This document shows positions 25,002 through 35,600 of a stretch of 63,360 bases of DNA, one piece after another. Source of the stretch: a virus; the IMG/VR virus record IMGVR_UViG_3300009103_001409, positions 1-63,360 of that record, one strand, 5' to 3'. The first letter of the stretch is position 1; every line of letters begins with the position of its first letter. The notes under the pieces are model-generated. The model was not told the DNA's origin. It saw only the letters and a program-made list of their open reading frames with translations, and did not search any database. The position numbers were made by a program, and so were the translations under genes.

Positions 25002-26585
25002 TTAATTTTTAAACCCCATATCATTAACTTCTAGTGAGAATGACAAATCAAAAGATTTCATGAAAAGCATCCCTTTGTCTTCGAAATAACCAAGCTCAGG
25101 ATTTGGTTTAACCGACAACTTAGTACACACACACCTTACAAATTCGCCTTCATTTTCATATATTTGCCCGTTACTTATTAAATTTGCAAATTTGACAGAC
25201 ATTTCCGCCGTAGATGTTGTTGTTCCGCCTTCTGCTGGCATTATCATCCTCATTAGCTTTTGCAACTGTAGGTGGTGAAATCTTGCTTGGGCAAGATTAT
25301 GAGAAGCCACAGTAAAGCCCAAATTATAAATTGGCATTTTGGCATCAAAAACCAGCCTGTTTTTTCCCGTTAAGTGTCTAAATTCTTGAATATTTTTGTT
25401 GTCTATCTTCCTTTCTATAGAAAAAGATTTTAACAACGGAAGATATTCTATGTTAACACCCCACTTTTTAAACTTGATAGTACCATTATTTTGTTTAGTG
25501 TATCTGTCCTCAAACCCAGGAACATCTTTTGCACTCGAAACACCAAAAGGCCACGTCTTGATATCATTTTGGTGGTATGGCCCACGAGAATAGCCCCCAC
25601 CGGCAGTTCCAGCATCACCTTTTCCAAGATTCCCAAACCCAAGTATGTTTGATTTAACACCTGTTAAATCACTGTTGATTAAGTGTAAATCAAATGTCAG
25701 TGTATGTGCTTTTGGGTACAACTCCCCGTTGCTTTCAAAGAATCCCATATCCAAGTTTACATCGTCCTTTGCATTCGTCATAAAGCATCTTAAACCATAT
25801 GTTGACATGTGTTTGTGAGTTTTCTTACTACTTGAATTCATAATTTGATGAAGTTCGGTGTATCTCCCACTTTGTATTAGGTTTGCAAAACTAACTAGCA
25901 ACACAATTTGCTTCCCTGTGAATGATGGCGAATATCCGCTCCCAATCGCTTTTTTGAGCTTTTGAACGTCTATTACAATATTCTTTTCTGACTTTTTCTC
26001 TTCTGCTTTCTTTCCATTTGCTTTTGTCACTCCACCGGGGCCACTGTCCACGGGTGGATTTTTTGTTTTTTTTCCTTTGCCATATGCTGACATACACCGC
26101 TTTATTTTAGCTAATCTGGCAGCGGACAGCTTACTTTCATCAATTTGTTTTCCTGATCCTTTTGTGGGGACTTTGCTAATAGCCGCTTTACACCATTCCA
26201 TTGAAGGGGCGTTCTTCTTCTTAGTGGCTTCATTATATTTTTTCGGCCGAAGCCACCCCATTAATGTTCTGATTTTTCCGGCATTAGCAATAGATTCATT
26301 CACGCTTACTGCCGGCATTTCCATTGAAACTTTTATCATCAAATCAACACCAGTTATAGCTTGGGCTGGATTGGCATTTTGGATGGAAGATATAATATCT
26401 TCTGTTTTGACATTAAGGCTGTAAGTCATATCTTTGATAAATGGCTTAAATGCTAGCAATTCCCCCGATAATCCTTCCTTTGCTATATAAAAGTAGGCGT
26501 TCTTATTTTGAACATATCTAGCAGAAAAGTCATCCCCAAGATCCAAAGTGCTATCGAAGCTATTTAAGTCATTCCACCACGCCAT
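25002..26585 (-). CDS. Putative baseplate/tail structural protein
   Basis: A 527-residue protein with ordered ends and a lysine-rich, Gly/Pro-rich middle (about 165-200: GKGKKTKNPPVDSG...KKAEEKKSEK) that is probably a flexible linker. GGAG precedes the start. The C-terminal half has FEDKGMLFMKSFDLSFSLEVND-type strands, as in tail-tube-like beta barrels, so a hub or tube-interface protein is possible. It directly follows the tape measure gene. Family not recognised. Confidence 0.55.
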   Translation of the reverse strand: MAWWNDLNSFDSTLDLGDDFSARYVQNKNAYFYIAKEGLSGELLAFKPFIKDMTYSLNVKTEDIISSIQNANPAQAITGVDLMIKVSMEMPAVSVNESIANAGKIRTLMGWLRPKKYNEATKKKNAPSMEWCKAAISKVPTKGSGKQIDESKLSAARLAKIKRCMSAYGKGKKTKNPPVDSGPGGVTKANGKKAEEKKSEKNIVIDVQKLKKAIGSGYSPSFTGKQIVLLVSFANLIQSGRYTELHQIMNSSSKKTHKHMSTYGLRCFMTNAKDDVNLDMGFFESNGELYPKAHTLTFDLHLINSDLTGVKSNILGFGNLGKGDAGTAGGGYSRGPYHQNDIKTWPFGVSSAKDVPGFEDRYTKQNNGTIKFKKWGVNIEYLPLLKSFSIERKIDNKNIQEFRHLTGKNRLVFDAKMPIYNLGFTVASHNLAQARFHHLQLQKLMRMIMPAEGGTTTSTAEMSVKFANLISNGQIYENEGEFVRCVCTKLSVKPNPELGYFEDKGMLFMKSFDLSFSLEVNDMGFKN

Positions 26586-29285
26586 TTATCTATTCTCCAC
26601 TATCATTTCTGATATCAAGTGCCTCAGTTCTTCCCCGTCTAAGACAACAGTAACATTAACCTCGGGGGCAGAAATTTTTGCCTCATCCATATTAACATCG
26701 ACTGTGATATTGTTTGGCATCATCATGAACATTCCGCCTTGCCCAGCAACAACAGTTGTCATCGTCCCATCAGATTGAATCATTAAACTTCCATCTCCCA
26801 TTGCGCTCCTTATTCCACTAGCTGCTGTTCCCAATCCAGATAGTCCTGCTCTAAGGTTTTTGATTCCTTCTCCCATAGCCCCGACAGCTTGCCCTATAGA
26901 TATCAAATCTGCAAAGCTTGTTCCGCTAAGCGCCATTGACGCCCTAAGAGCAAACAGAGCAATTGTACCAGCGGCGATGCCCAATGTTGCCATTAAAGCC
27001 ATCTTGCCCAAGAAAAAGAACCCAGCCCCAATAGCCACGAGTGCCCCAGCCATAGCAAACATTGGGCCTACTGCGGATATCACTGTTTCCAGAAGCCCAG
27101 ATATTGCATCTATCAAAGGCGGCAAGACATAGAATATCCCAACAAGCCCTGCCATAATCACGATAAGAGCAGGTAGAGCAGCCATCATAGCCGGTCCGGC
27201 GAAGTAAAACGCTGCACCAAGAGCAATAATTCCAATAGCCATTATTGCTCCCATTTCCCACAAAGCAGGAGAACCAGACAAAAGAAAAGCTGCCATGAGG
27301 CCTATTAATACAGCCGCCAAGACAATTCCAGCACTAACTGCAAACCACGAAGCACTTCCAAAAGCAAATTTTGATGCTGTTGCTGCCTGTTCCAGCGTCA
27401 TACCAGATGCCAGTGCTGCCATATAACTAGCTTGATGGACAGTATATGCTAATTGTGCCAATTTTAATCCGACATAAGCGAATGTTACTTTGCCGATATT
27501 GTTTCCCATCCAGCCAAATATCGAAGCCAGTTTTTCAGCCAAGTTAAGCAATGTTGGGGTGGCTGCGATTAATGCTTCCAGGACTTTCTCGAACCCACCA
27601 CCCTTCATCATCGCTTCTTTGAATTTATTCATCAACTGTGTTAGAGCCGGTACCATATCCATTACATTACCTTGTAACTCTGCTAGAGATTCTGCGTGAG
27701 CTTTCTGTTTTGCAATTGCTTCCTCGTCAACCTCAACACCGTGCTCCAAATATCCCTGAAGTAACTGAACATTGTCTCCAAACCCAAGTATTTCAGCAGC
27801 AGCCAATCTTTGGTGCTTTGTCATCGCTTCATAGCCACCAGTAGCATTTATCAGAGACATCCTCATCTCTTCGTTAATCTCGCTAGCAGTCATGGACTGC
27901 ATAGAAATTGCACTAATGCTTGTTCCAAATACTGCGTTCATCTGAGCAGCTTTATCTGCACCACTGCTGAACTTATTGAACGCTTTTGCAACGTTAAGCA
28001 TTTGAGTTATCGATACACCAGTCTTTTGGGATGCCTTGCCCAAATTCAAGATTTCGGTTTTTGCATCTCCACCCATACTCATTACGGTTCCTGCGAAGCT
28101 TTCAAAATCAGAAGCAGCCTGTTGAGCATCCAAACCCATATTTCGAGCAGTTGCTATGAATTGAACCATTGCCTTATTACCAGCTTCAGCGCCCTTCTTG
28201 ACGCCTCCGAACTCATAAGACATCATCCTAGTGAGTTTTGCGGTTTTCTTCTCGGAGATACCCAGCTTGGCAACAAGGGTATTTGTTTTCGTAATGCTAT
28301 CACGGACACTTTCATCCTGCTCGGCAAATCCTGCTAATTCCAGCCTTGCTGCCGTATACGCCTTGCCCATGTCTTTAACTGAGATGTTGTATTTCCCCAA
28401 TTGTTCGCTCTGTGCTGCAACCAAGATTCCTTGCATTTCATCTCTTGCTGCACCGGTGGCTTTGGTTAGCGCTATCGTCGCTTCTTCAATTGCGAAAAAC
28501 TGTTCAACCATTATAGTTGCCACGTTACCCAAGATATTCATTGGAGAGAACAACGACATAACCCCACCAGCCAGCAATTTGGTTGCGCCCCAAGCGTCAT
28601 TCCTAAACGCCATCGCAACATTGGAAGCACCTTGAACCATTTTCCCAAGTGTAGTATCTGAGGCTTTCGCTGTGATTCCCAGTTTCTTTGACATGAAATT
28701 GAAGGCATTGTTGACATCATCAGCGGCATTCTCTACATGATCAAGGTCCCCTTTCATTTTTCCTAAACCGGCTGACGCACTATCGAGCTTTTCATTGTCC
28801 AAAATATCAGTATCTGACATTTCTTGCAATTGTTTTGCAATTCTTGGAGGCAGATTTCCCATCTCAACAAGCTTTTTCATCATATCGGTTAAAGCTTTCC
28901 CGTGTTCCTCTGCTGCTCCTTTTGCTGCTATGAGTCTTTTTCCTGCTATTATTGCTTCTCTTGAATCATCCCCCTTTTCTTGTTGGACTTTTGCAAGTGC
29001 CTTTTCAGCATTGATTTTCTCTTGATTTAGCTGCTTCTGTTTATCAGTCATTTTGCTTATAGCATCAACTTCAAGCTTTTGCATCTTTATGGTGTTTTTG
29101 TATGCTGCGATTCTATCATCCATTACAGCATTGATTCTTTGCTCAATTCGTTCTTGTTCTTTACGTCTTTCCAATTCGGCTTTTTGAAAATCCGCAATTT
29201 CAGCAGCAGTTAGTCCGCCTGAACCACCGCCACCATCATCACCGCCGCCACCTTCATCGTCTGCTGGACCTTCCCATTCCCACAT
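26586..29285 (-). CDS. Tail tape measure protein
   Basis: 899 residues. An acidic Gly-rich start is followed by a long charged coiled coil (ERRKEQERIEQRIN...), a helical region, and then several hydrophobic segments around residues 640-800 (GIVLAAVLIGLMAAFLL, IMAIGIIALGAAFYFAG, MAGALVAIGAGFFFLG), ending in a strand-rich tail. This is the standard plan of tape measure proteins, which set tail length and insert into the host membrane at ejection. At about 0.15 nm per residue the tail would be roughly 135 nm (inference). It comes after the gp26-like gene and its overlapping frame, the position of tail chaperones in many phages. Confidence 0.82.
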   Translation of the reverse strand: MWEWEGPADDEGGGGDDGGGGSGGLTAAEIADFQKAELERRKEQERIEQRINAVMDDRIAAYKNTIKMQKLEVDAISKMTDKQKQLNQEKINAEKALAKVQQEKGDDSREAIIAGKRLIAAKGAAEEHGKALTDMMKKLVEMGNLPPRIAKQLQEMSDTDILDNEKLDSASAGLGKMKGDLDHVENAADDVNNAFNFMSKKLGITAKASDTTLGKMVQGASNVAMAFRNDAWGATKLLAGGVMSLFSPMNILGNVATIMVEQFFAIEEATIALTKATGAARDEMQGILVAAQSEQLGKYNISVKDMGKAYTAARLELAGFAEQDESVRDSITKTNTLVAKLGISEKKTAKLTRMMSYEFGGVKKGAEAGNKAMVQFIATARNMGLDAQQAASDFESFAGTVMSMGGDAKTEILNLGKASQKTGVSITQMLNVAKAFNKFSSGADKAAQMNAVFGTSISAISMQSMTASEINEEMRMSLINATGGYEAMTKHQRLAAAEILGFGDNVQLLQGYLEHGVEVDEEAIAKQKAHAESLAELQGNVMDMVPALTQLMNKFKEAMMKGGGFEKVLEALIAATPTLLNLAEKLASIFGWMGNNIGKVTFAYVGLKLAQLAYTVHQASYMAALASGMTLEQAATASKFAFGSASWFAVSAGIVLAAVLIGLMAAFLLSGSPALWEMGAIMAIGIIALGAAFYFAGPAMMAALPALIVIMAGLVGIFYVLPPLIDAISGLLETVISAVGPMFAMAGALVAIGAGFFFLGKMALMATLGIAAGTIALFALRASMALSGTSFADLISIGQAVGAMGEGIKNLRAGLSGLGTAASGIRSAMGDGSLMIQSDGTMTTVVAGQGGMFMMMPNNITVDVNMDEAKISAPEVNVTVVLDGEELRHLISEMIVENR

Positions 29286-29320
29286 TTAGTGTACCTCTTT
29301 AATGATAATTAGTTATAGAG

Positions 29321-29350
29321 AAAAATACCCGGTTTATTCCGGGTATTTTT
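29321..29350. terminator. Bidirectional rho-independent terminator before the tape measure
   Basis: AAAAATACCCGG pairs with CCGGGTATTTTT around a six-base loop, giving A and T runs on both sides, so it can work in either direction. It splits the gp26-like/overlap pair from the tape measure gene, which would then need its own promoter or read-through. Confidence 0.88.
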
Positions 29351-29595
29351 TATCTTCTCATAGCTTTTTTCTGCTGTTCTGCTTCTTTCTCATATTCTTT
29401 CATTGTTCTCTTTATCCACCATGACCGCAACCCTATGGGCAATGAGTACATTTCAGACAGAGACCAACCACCATAATGCTTTAAAATGAAAAAAGACTCA
29501 TAGACTTGTTCCATGTATTCATCGTTCAGGCCAAAAAAAGTCTGTCCCCAAGGACACCTCCATCTCCTGCTCATATCCGCACTCATCACACTCAA
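29350..29595 (-). CDS. Small overlapping tail protein, possibly a frameshift extension
   Basis: An open frame overlapping the end of the gp26-like gene by 77 bases in the +1 frame. The part beyond the overlap encodes about 55 residues (NDEYMEQVYESFFILKHYGG, WSLSEMYSLPIGLRSWW, then a charged helix). No good ribosome site precedes any start codon in it; the only start at 29595 is a TTG. The frames cross at a run of seven T residues (just before the gp26-like stop), so it may be reached by ribosomal frameshift. Tail-assembly chaperone extension is inferred from its place directly before the tape measure. Confidence 0.5.
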   Translation of the reverse strand: MSVMSADMSRRWRCPWGQTFFGLNDEYMEQVYESFFILKHYGGWSLSEMYSLPIGLRSWWIKRTMKEYEKEAEQQKKAMRR

Positions 29596-30361
29596 AATCT
29601 CGTGTGATACGGATACTAGGAGTCAGCCGTTCGTAAGCGTCCCGAAGGTACCTACTTTGCGCTGAGGGTATATTTTCAACAAAATGTTTAATAACATTAC
29701 GCTGACTGTGCCCTTCTACGGACACAATGAACATCATCATCTGCTTGGTTATGAGGGTGGAATCCTTCTTCTTGTTATTTAACATCTTGAAGATTTCCGA
29801 TTCGTCAGAGCCCTTAAGAAGTCTGACTTCCACATTAAATCCAGAAACCGGCAACACAATCGAGTAATTACCGTTATCCAAAGCTTCGACTTGATAATCT
29901 TCCCACTCATCACCATGATAAACGGATGCGTCTTCCAAGTCAAATGCTTTCTTTGCAACCACAGAACAGTTAGGACAAGTAACCTTTGTGTTATATTCAT
30001 TACCATATCCTGTTGCACGAGCAGAAATAATAATTGCATTTCTATCGCAGAGAAGCATTTCAGATGATTTGACGTTTCCATCACAAATTAAACTTGAAAT
30101 TAGCTTCTCTAGTGCTTTACCACTCTTCAACAAAGAGCGAGAGGATAAGATATCTTCATGCTTTGCTGTCATATGTTTTATTTCAATTGTGTCTTGTCCA
30201 TTGAGTGGGTGCCCATTTGGGTACCCTATGCCCCTCGACGGCAAATCTATGTACTCTGTTGGTGTGACAAACTGCAATATGCTTTCTGCATCAGAGGTTT
30301 GTGGTGCTTCATCTGATGAGTTTCCTCTTGGACCAAATCGATCCTCGTTTTTCCTTACCAT
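29519..30361 (-). CDS. gp26-like tail/baseplate assembly protein with two zinc ribbons
   Basis: A 280-residue protein with the LPSRGIGYPNGHPL opening that typifies the T4 gp26/baseplate-assembly family. It has CPNC near residue 129 and CDECGYEQ near 260, so a zinc ribbon is likely. AGGAGAAATA precedes the start at 30361. In T4 this class acts in hub assembly. It ends within a T7 run that also opens the overlapping frame at 29350-29595. Confidence 0.72.
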   Translation of the reverse strand: MVRKNEDRFGPRGNSSDEAPQTSDAESILQFVTPTEYIDLPSRGIGYPNGHPLNGQDTIEIKHMTAKHEDILSSRSLLKSGKALEKLISSLICDGNVKSSEMLLCDRNAIIISARATGYGNEYNTKVTCPNCSVVAKKAFDLEDASVYHGDEWEDYQVEALDNGNYSIVLPVSGFNVEVRLLKGSDESEIFKMLNNKKKDSTLITKQMMMFIVSVEGHSQRNVIKHFVENIPSAQSRYLRDAYERLTPSIRITRDFECDECGYEQEMEVSLGTDFFWPER

Positions 30362-30413
30362 TATTTCTCCTGTTTAAATATAATTAGATTGTTAGAAAAT
30401 TACTCTAAGTCCC

Positions 30414-31388
30414 TTACGTGCCTGGAATTTTATACGTACCACCATAAGTCGGCCAAATTTTATCCTTTTGCTCCTTTTCTCGCTGAGCCTTTTCTTTGGC
30501 CGCCTTGTCCGCCGCCGCCTTGTCCGCCGCCGCCTTTAACTCGGCCATAACGTCTCGTGCCGGGGGTTCTGGTGGGCCCATTGGTGTTTCTGACTTTGAA
30601 GTTGGTGAACCACCAGACTTTGTGTTTGTATTCGGTTTGTTGCTCTTTCTCCTGCTTCGTTTCTTTTTGTTTGATTTTTTCCTTTTATTGGCATTGTCGT
30701 TAGCAGAACCACCCTTATTATCACCAGCAACATATGTGCTCGTTCCTGGTGGCTCCCCAGACTCGAAGCCATTAGCCTTGTTAATCTCTTGAATTCTTTT
30801 GTTTTTTGCTTCAAGATATAAATGTTCATCAGTAACAAACCCTTCTTGTCCTGCTTTTTTGCCTTTATTCATGGATTTTGCCTTCGCTGACATTCCCATT
30901 AAATCCTTCTTACTAAGGCCGGATGGATATTCTTTGCCGTCAAATGTCCACAAATATTGCTTCTTCTTGCCTTTGCCTCTGGTTATTAATTCAACGTCTT
31001 TGCCCTTAGCGTCTTTTATAATCTTATTTCGATACGCTATTTTCTCTGGCTTGTCCCTCGCGGCTTTCGCTCTGGCGTTTGCGGCGGCATTCTTGGCAGC
31101 TTGAATTCGCTGCTGTTCTAGCCTTATTTCTTCTGGTGTTTTCTCAGAAAACTCATGATTGCCGCCCTTATCATAACGGAAAAACTTTATCTTTTTCTCT
31201 TCATCTGTCTCCTTACCAATCATATCCAAATCGGAAGAACTACCTTTGGAAGTAGCAGTTCCTTTTTCATCAATATTTAAAGTAAAATTCTGCCACAAAT
31301 TGCCAATTGTGGAACTCTGTAGTCCTTGTTTTGGAAAGTTAGTGTAGTGCAGTGATATCTTTGGTTTAGTCAAGTTTTTTTTAGCCAT
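30414..31388 (-). CDS. Basic low-complexity structural protein
   Basis: A 324-residue lysine-rich protein with disordered and Ala/Lys repeat tracts (AAADKAAADKAAKEKAQREK near the end, KRKKSNKKKRSRRKSNK in the middle). It lies between the tail-tube gene and the gp26-like gene and overlaps the tube stop by one base. The composition suggests a disordered linker or nucleic-acid-binding part. Family not recognised. Confidence 0.55.
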   Translation of the reverse strand: MAKKNLTKPKISLHYTNFPKQGLQSSTIGNLWQNFTLNIDEKGTATSKGSSSDLDMIGKETDEEKKIKFFRYDKGGNHEFSEKTPEEIRLEQQRIQAAKNAAANARAKAARDKPEKIAYRNKIIKDAKGKDVELITRGKGKKKQYLWTFDGKEYPSGLSKKDLMGMSAKAKSMNKGKKAGQEGFVTDEHLYLEAKNKRIQEINKANGFESGEPPGTSTYVAGDNKGGSANDNANKRKKSNKKKRSRRKSNKPNTNTKSGGSPTSKSETPMGPPEPPARDVMAELKAAADKAAADKAAKEKAQREKEQKDKIWPTYGGTYKIPGT

Positions 31389-31990
31389 TATCCTTCACCG
31401 AGTACTGCGAAATCATATATTATTTCCATAGTATATTCAACCGCCTCATCACTGTCGTATGCTAACTCACCAAATTTAATAGACTTAATCAGCGGATTCG
31501 CCAATGTCCATGACTCATTAACTTCACCAGATGGAGATAACATTTGAATTTTAACATTTTGCTTTTGGTATGCGGCGGCAGTATTATCTTTGGAACCAGC
31601 AAGCCCACCACCAAAAGCGTTAGCAATAGTGGAAGATTTCTCAGGCGAAGAAATTTGACTTGCTCCACCTCCCTTTGTGGCTATGTTGTGTCCACCCATC
31701 GACGGATTTGCATAGCCAGTGTTATTTAACATTTGCATCAAGAAACCTGCTGTATCAAATTGATCACCATTGGCATTAAAATCAATAAAAGTGATTGTTA
31801 TTGGATTCCACTTTGCTATGCCTGGGTAATTAAACACATGATTTAATAATTTGAAATCTTTTGTTACAATATCTACACTTGGCTTTGTAACTGATTTAAC
31901 ATTTGGGAGATAAAAATCATTAGCAAAAGAAACAATAAACTTGCTCTTTTGCTTTAATTCAAATTTGCCTTGGATACCCCAAAAAGACAC
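31388..31990 (-). CDS. Tail tube protein (gp19-like), copy 2
   Basis: A 200-residue protein parallel to the gene at 32002-32577: an opening MSFWGIQGKFELK, the strand FNYPGIAKWNPITITFIDF matching YYWPGRVEWQTITITFVDP, and NPLIKSIKFGELAYDSDEAVEYTMEIIYDFAVLG matching NPWIKKISYGELDYENDELTQFEVELRYDWAVCG. It forms stacked hexameric rings of the inner tube. A Gly/Ser loop of about 40 residues is inserted between. Confidence 0.82.
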   Translation of the reverse strand: MSFWGIQGKFELKQKSKFIVSFANDFYLPNVKSVTKPSVDIVTKDFKLLNHVFNYPGIAKWNPITITFIDFNANGDQFDTAGFLMQMLNNTGYANPSMGGHNIATKGGGASQISSPEKSSTIANAFGGGLAGSKDNTAAAYQKQNVKIQMLSPSGEVNESWTLANPLIKSIKFGELAYDSDEAVEYTMEIIYDFAVLGEG

Positions 31991-32001
31991 TATTTACCTT
32001 C

Positions 32002-32577
32002 CTATGCTGCTGGTCCAGCCAAGCCAGCATCAAAATGAACACCAACGGAATCGCTAGAGCCACACACTGCCCAATCATAACGAAGCTCTACTTCAAACTG
32101 TGTTAGTTCATCATTTTCATAATCCAATTCGCCATAAGAGATTTTTTTGATCCATGGATTATGTAAAGTCCAATACTCTATTGGCTGTCCAGCAGAATCG
32201 AGTTGCACAATATTAACAGGTCCTAACCCCGTAGCAGCAGATGCTTTACTTTGAGTAACTAATTCATCAGCTTTTGATGGAGGCCTGTAACCTGACTCCT
32301 GAAATATCTTATTTAATCTTTGGACTGTTCCATCGGCAGTGGTTTGAATATCTACTGGATCCACAAAAGTGATTGTTATTGTTTGCCACTCCACCCTTCC
32401 AGGCCAGTAATAAGTGTGATTCAAATAAGAATGCTTGGACTCTGCAACTGTAAAATTGGGCTTGGTTGCTTTTTTTGCCCACCATATAGTTCCACTATCA
32501 TCGCCGATTCCGCCAATCATCACTTTAAATCTAAAATTTCTCTTTGGGTCTTTCCCAGCAGTATTCCAAAATCCCAT
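32002..32577 (-). CDS. Tail tube protein (gp19-like), copy 1
   Basis: A 191-residue tube protein directly after the sheath gene, the normal gp18-gp19 order. Shared core with its paralogue (WPGRVEWQTITITFVD and GELDYENDEL) shows the pair arose by duplication; copy 1 may make the tube and copy 2 its end or initiator (inference). The start follows AGGAGA; an ACTATTTA motif lies 24 bases upstream. Confidence 0.85.
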   Translation of the reverse strand: MGFWNTAGKDPKRNFRFKVMIGGIGDDSGTIWWAKKATKPNFTVAESKHSYLNHTYYWPGRVEWQTITITFVDPVDIQTTADGTVQRLNKIFQESGYRPPSKADELVTQSKASAATGLGPVNIVQLDSAGQPIEYWTLHNPWIKKISYGELDYENDELTQFEVELRYDWAVCGSSDSVGVHFDAGLAGPAA

Positions 32578-32600
32578 TTAATAAAATCTCCTATATATTT

Positions 32601-32609
32601 TAAATAGTT
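32601..32609 (-). promoter_or_regulatory. ACTATTTA late-gene motif before the tube gene
   Basis: AAACTATTTA in the 34-base gap between the sheath stop and the tube start. One of six instances of ACTATTTA lying just upstream of structural gene starts. Confidence 0.5.
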
Positions 32610-32611
32610 TC

Positions 32612-35600
32612 CTATGCAAAAGATGCACCTGTTCTTGTTACCATAAAGTCAATCGCTATATATTCAATCGCTCTCGCAGGCTTTAAGTATACTTGAGCGT
32701 ACAGAATATTTTGATCTATCATCGCGGCTGTTGTCGTAGTTGTGTCTAAAACCAACTTAAAGTCTGTTAGTCCAAATCTTGCTTTCACATCATCCAAAAT
32801 AGGAGTAGCCTCTGAGATAAATCTTGCCCATGTTGAATCAACATTCTGATCAAAAAGAATATTTTTTGCAACATGCGATATTTTTTCCTTAAGGAACAAG
32901 AGCAACCTTCTAACATTAATCCTACTAAGAGCAGAATTGATACCAGGCGATTGTAGTGTTTTTTGTCCGAAAATCACAACACCTTCATTCGGAAATGTAG
33001 CGATAGGATTAATATGCATTTCGTATAGTTCATCCCTTTCGTCCGAATCCAGCCTCATTCTTGCTTGAGTTACCATTGGCCCAGTAGGACCACCTAAAGC
33101 TCCAAGCCCACCTCTATTAAACCCAGCAGGCGCAAACCAAGCAGCCGATAAGGCTTCAGATTGTGCCATTCCACCAAGACCAGCAATCGATGAAGGTAAC
33201 CAAACACGGTTGTTATTGTTCATTCTATCGATAGCCTGTACGGCTGGGTAGAAAGTACACGCGAATGTTGAGTTAAACATCCTAGTATTCTCAGCATGAT
33301 CTACAACAGTTGCAACAGAACCTTGTCGTGTCGCGGCATCATCTTCACTTTCATATTCTGAAAGATAGTCTCCAACCAAATCCACAATAGCTAGCATATC
33401 TTGTCTATCATCTGCTAGTGAAATAATTCTATCAGTTATTGTTGCATCCTGAATACCTGGAGCAAGAATAAGATTAGCAGGAACAACTTCTGGATCCTTA
33501 ACAGTCTCAACTGCCTTTAGCAAGGTGTGTCTGAGGTAGTTTGTGGATTCTGATGCTCCCAAGTCGCCAATCAGAGGATTCCTGAATGGTTCAGCTTGAG
33601 TAATATCAAGTCCGTGTCTTCCGCCAAACATTGGCATGATAAACTGCTTTACCTTTTTGGTAAGAAGTGCAGATGTTCCACCGCTCAAAGCAGTATAAGA
33701 TGTGTTGCCTTTGCGAGAACCAGAAACATATGTAATGACGTTGTTGGCTGTGTCGATTTTGATATTGTCTAGCGAAAAGATAAAGCTGTACTCAAAATCA
33801 CCCGATGGTTCGTGTGTGCTAGAGTCAAATTCCGATGGCAATGCTCTTAAATAATCAACATAATCGTTATCGTGAACTCTTGACGTTGTACTATCTTTGG
33901 GGCGAATTCCGTATAAAGCTTTATATGGGTTCGCCGGATTTCCATCAGAACCAGAATTTCTGAGTATTAGTGATGGAAATTTGAACATAGCTGTTGCATT
34001 CGAAGGCAAACCTCCTGCGAAATCATTAATACCTGAATGGCCACTGGCGGGAACTGAACCGGAACCTTTTACAAATACACCAGCAAATGAAGCCCCTGTA
34101 CCTAGTGCCCTTGCAGAAGATACACCTTCACTTATATCAAACCCTTTTGGTCGTCCTGGCCCGGTAAAGCCAAAGGGAAGATCGTTTGGTTGATATCCGC
34201 CATCTGATTTTTTCATTTCAACCCAGATATAACTTGAACGATTCTCAATATCTCCAATATAAATATATTTCTTAAGTGATTCGCTCCATGATGATATACG
34301 GAAATTACCAATTCTATCCTCAATATAATTTGAAGAGTTGTTGTTCAGGTTGCAGTTTGTGAATTTCTCAAGAAGATTACCAGCAACATCTCTAACTGTA
34401 ACTGAAAATGAAGGATAAGCATTAACATTGGCGTTTGGAGCCAATTTGATATCTTCAATTCCAACCATTATTTCTTTTTGCAAATCATCTCCACCATGAA
34501 GACAGTGGAACCTAAACAAAGGATTAGCAGCGTATGTTTCAATATTGTAATCTGTTGGCTCGTTACCTTCATCGTGAGAAATTACCCATCCAGTTTTTGC
34601 TTTAGTGTGTTCTTTTCTCTGGTATCCCCAATTTGCCTTATTTGCATCTCCATCTGCCTTGTGCAGTGGAAGCAAAACAGCATACTGATTGCCGCTGGTG
34701 CTACTTGTTACAAATTGCTTTAAGCTTCTTTCAAAAGTCTCTCCAAGCCAATATGTTGCTTGATCAGCGCTTGGCGTCATTGTGGTGTTAACCTTTTGGG
34801 GGTTGGTGTTGAGTACGTTTCTGATATATTTTGAGCTTGACTTGCTAAAATTGAACTTAAGAGTCGAGCCAATCTTTGCAGAAGCAGTATCATAAACATC
34901 AATCCCAAACATTAGTGAATCTCCAATAGACTCAATAAATGTACAGGCGCTTGATGACTTGTTTGAATTCCCGTCTGGAACGGTACCAGATAGTGTCATA
35001 TAACCAGAATCACAATAGAGAATTGCCCCAAGGGAACCATACTTCCCTCCGGTAATCGCAGCCAAAGTTACGGATATTTGATCGTAAGTACCAGGTGCGC
35101 TAGCATCTTCTAATCCGCAATGCAGCCCACTGCTTGACGCCAATGCCACCGTAGAAGCTCCTAAGTTTCTAATCACCATAACTTTTGCATTACCACCATC
35201 GACTTCAACATCGACATTTAGAGTGCCATCATCTATTTTAACTTGAATTGCAGCTATGAGCGCTAATACAACACCCTCCTCGCTTCCAGCCGAAGAGATA
35301 TCAACAGCGATGGCATCCGTTGTGGCCGCACCATTGGATGAATAATCAAACTCAAATATTGTTGTTCCAACAGTAATGGTTTGTCCCTCATAATTAGAGA
35401 GGGTTGAAGTTGTGATTCCCACTTTACTACTTGCACCACTGTCGGCTATACATGCAGCTTTATCAATAACAAAAAGCCCGTAAGCTGTTGAATTGTGTGC
35501 TGCGCTTGCACTTGGGACACACCCCGATGCTCCGCTTACTTGCCAACCAGCAAAACCATTACTTGAAGGAGTATCAACTTGATCACCCAACAACCGAACA

